IMG/VR virus record: IMGVR_UViG_3300034073_003340
Location: 124,001 to 188,000 of that record
Direction: 5' to 3' (one strand)
DNA length: 64,000 bases
From: a virus
Both the position numbers and the translations under genes were made by a program. The notes under the pieces are model-generated. The model was not told where the DNA came from and made no database searches. It worked only from the letters and a program-made list of their open reading frames with translations. Shown in pieces: positions 63,762 through 64,000 of this stretch (positions are counted from its first letter, which is position 1; every line of letters begins with the position of its first letter).

Positions 63762-63776
63762 ATGTGGCTTCATAAT
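63747..63776 (+). promoter_or_regulatory. Sigma70-like promoter overlapping FKL codons
   Basis: TTGACT (in the codons for K-L-T-F), spacer 18, CATAAT, ending 6 nt before ATG 63783. Confidence 0.45.
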
Positions 63777-63782
63777 AGTCAC

Positions 63783-64000
63783 ATGCGTATATGTAGAATC
63801 TACCAGGTAAAATTCAAGGGTAAAATGGCCAGTCTCAACTCGCCAGCGTCAGTTGAGTATTGGGTAGTTGATGATGATGGTAAACGATCTCAAGTTCGTA
63901 TACCCAATCATCCAAAGATCATAGAAGCTTTTGAATGGATGAATGAAAACGATTGTCTAAGACATCTCCAGAACGCCACACCTAGCTACCAGAACAACCA
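63783..64000 (+). CDS. Partial gene, probable FKL-family member (cut by window end)
   Basis: Open from ATG 63783 to the window end. MRICRIYQVKFKGKMASLNS, then YWVVDDDGKRSQVRIPNHPK and helix IIEAFEWMNENDCLRH, which fits the family's W helix. The C-terminal motif would lie beyond the window. Leaderless-type promoter upstream. Confidence 0.55.
   Translation, partial: MRICRIYQVKFKGKMASLNSPASVEYWVVDDDGKRSQVRIPNHPKIIEAFEWMNENDCLRHLQNATPSYQNN

Overview
The window is part of the genome of a large tailed phage (myovirus-like, with a T4-type replisome), not of a bacterium. It encodes a family B DNA polymerase, sliding clamp, clamp-loader ATPase, PhoH, dCMP deaminase, a GroES/gp31-like co-chaperonin, a DsbA-like late-transcription protein, a holin, and two long blocks of virion fibre genes with collagen-like repeats. 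There is no trace of a bacterial chromosome, rRNA, transposase or CRISPR array. The host is probably an alphaproteobacterium: the encoded IF-1 ends in the alphaproteobacterial style ([15 protein letters not shown]), and the holin looks like the gene-transfer-agent 3TM type. This host call is inference.

Layout. Minus strand 0.1-13.3 kb holds an editing-domain-less valyl-tRNA synthetase, clamp, polymerase, UV endonuclease, NAD-dependent ligase, RyR-domain protein and holin. Minus 13.4-22.5 kb is virion fibre block 1. Plus 22.6-23.8 kb starts with a nucleotidyltransferase. Minus 23.8-28.9 kb holds ClpA, peptide deformylase and DnaJ. Plus 28.97-34.86 kb is an accessory early-type region: MazG, HAD, a repeat protein, a second nucleotidyltransferase and small paralogs. 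Minus 34.9-36.2 kb holds IF-1, Nudix and ClpP. Plus 36.3-39.0 kb has three tRNAs (Leu-UAG, Arg-CCU, Pro-UGG), a possible structured RNA and small genes. Minus 39.0-49.8 kb holds PhoH, HAD, dCMP deaminase, clamp loader, four paralogs, GroES, a DnaE-like fragment and MazG. Minus 49.9-58.2 kb is virion fibre block 2. Plus 58.4-64.0 kb is a dense array of tiny overlapping genes.

The main discovery is a paralogous family of small proteins, called the FKL family here. At least 28 members, plus a partial one at the right edge, lie in four clusters and as singletons on both strands. Each has a short domain with a helix carrying W-[LIC], then beta-strand-like segments, then F-x3-[D/N]-A-x2-F-K-L-x-W-G, nearly always at the extreme C-terminus. 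Two members carry two membrane helices in front of the domain. Many are chained by ATGA or TAATG stop/start overlaps. In several the TGG GGN codons of the C-terminal W-G double as the Shine-Dalgarno sequence of the next gene. I cannot assign a function. Position and promoters suggest early host-interaction genes.

Regulation can be read from the DNA. Sigma70-like promoters (TTGAC[A/T], spacer 16-18, TA-rich -10) often end exactly 6 nt before an ATG, predicting leaderless early mRNAs. A T4-like late motif (TATAAATA, or the shorter CTAAATA) without a -35 lies 20-40 nt upstream of virion and some replication genes. Strong hairpins punctuate the operons, and several fold over start codons or Shine-Dalgarno sequences.
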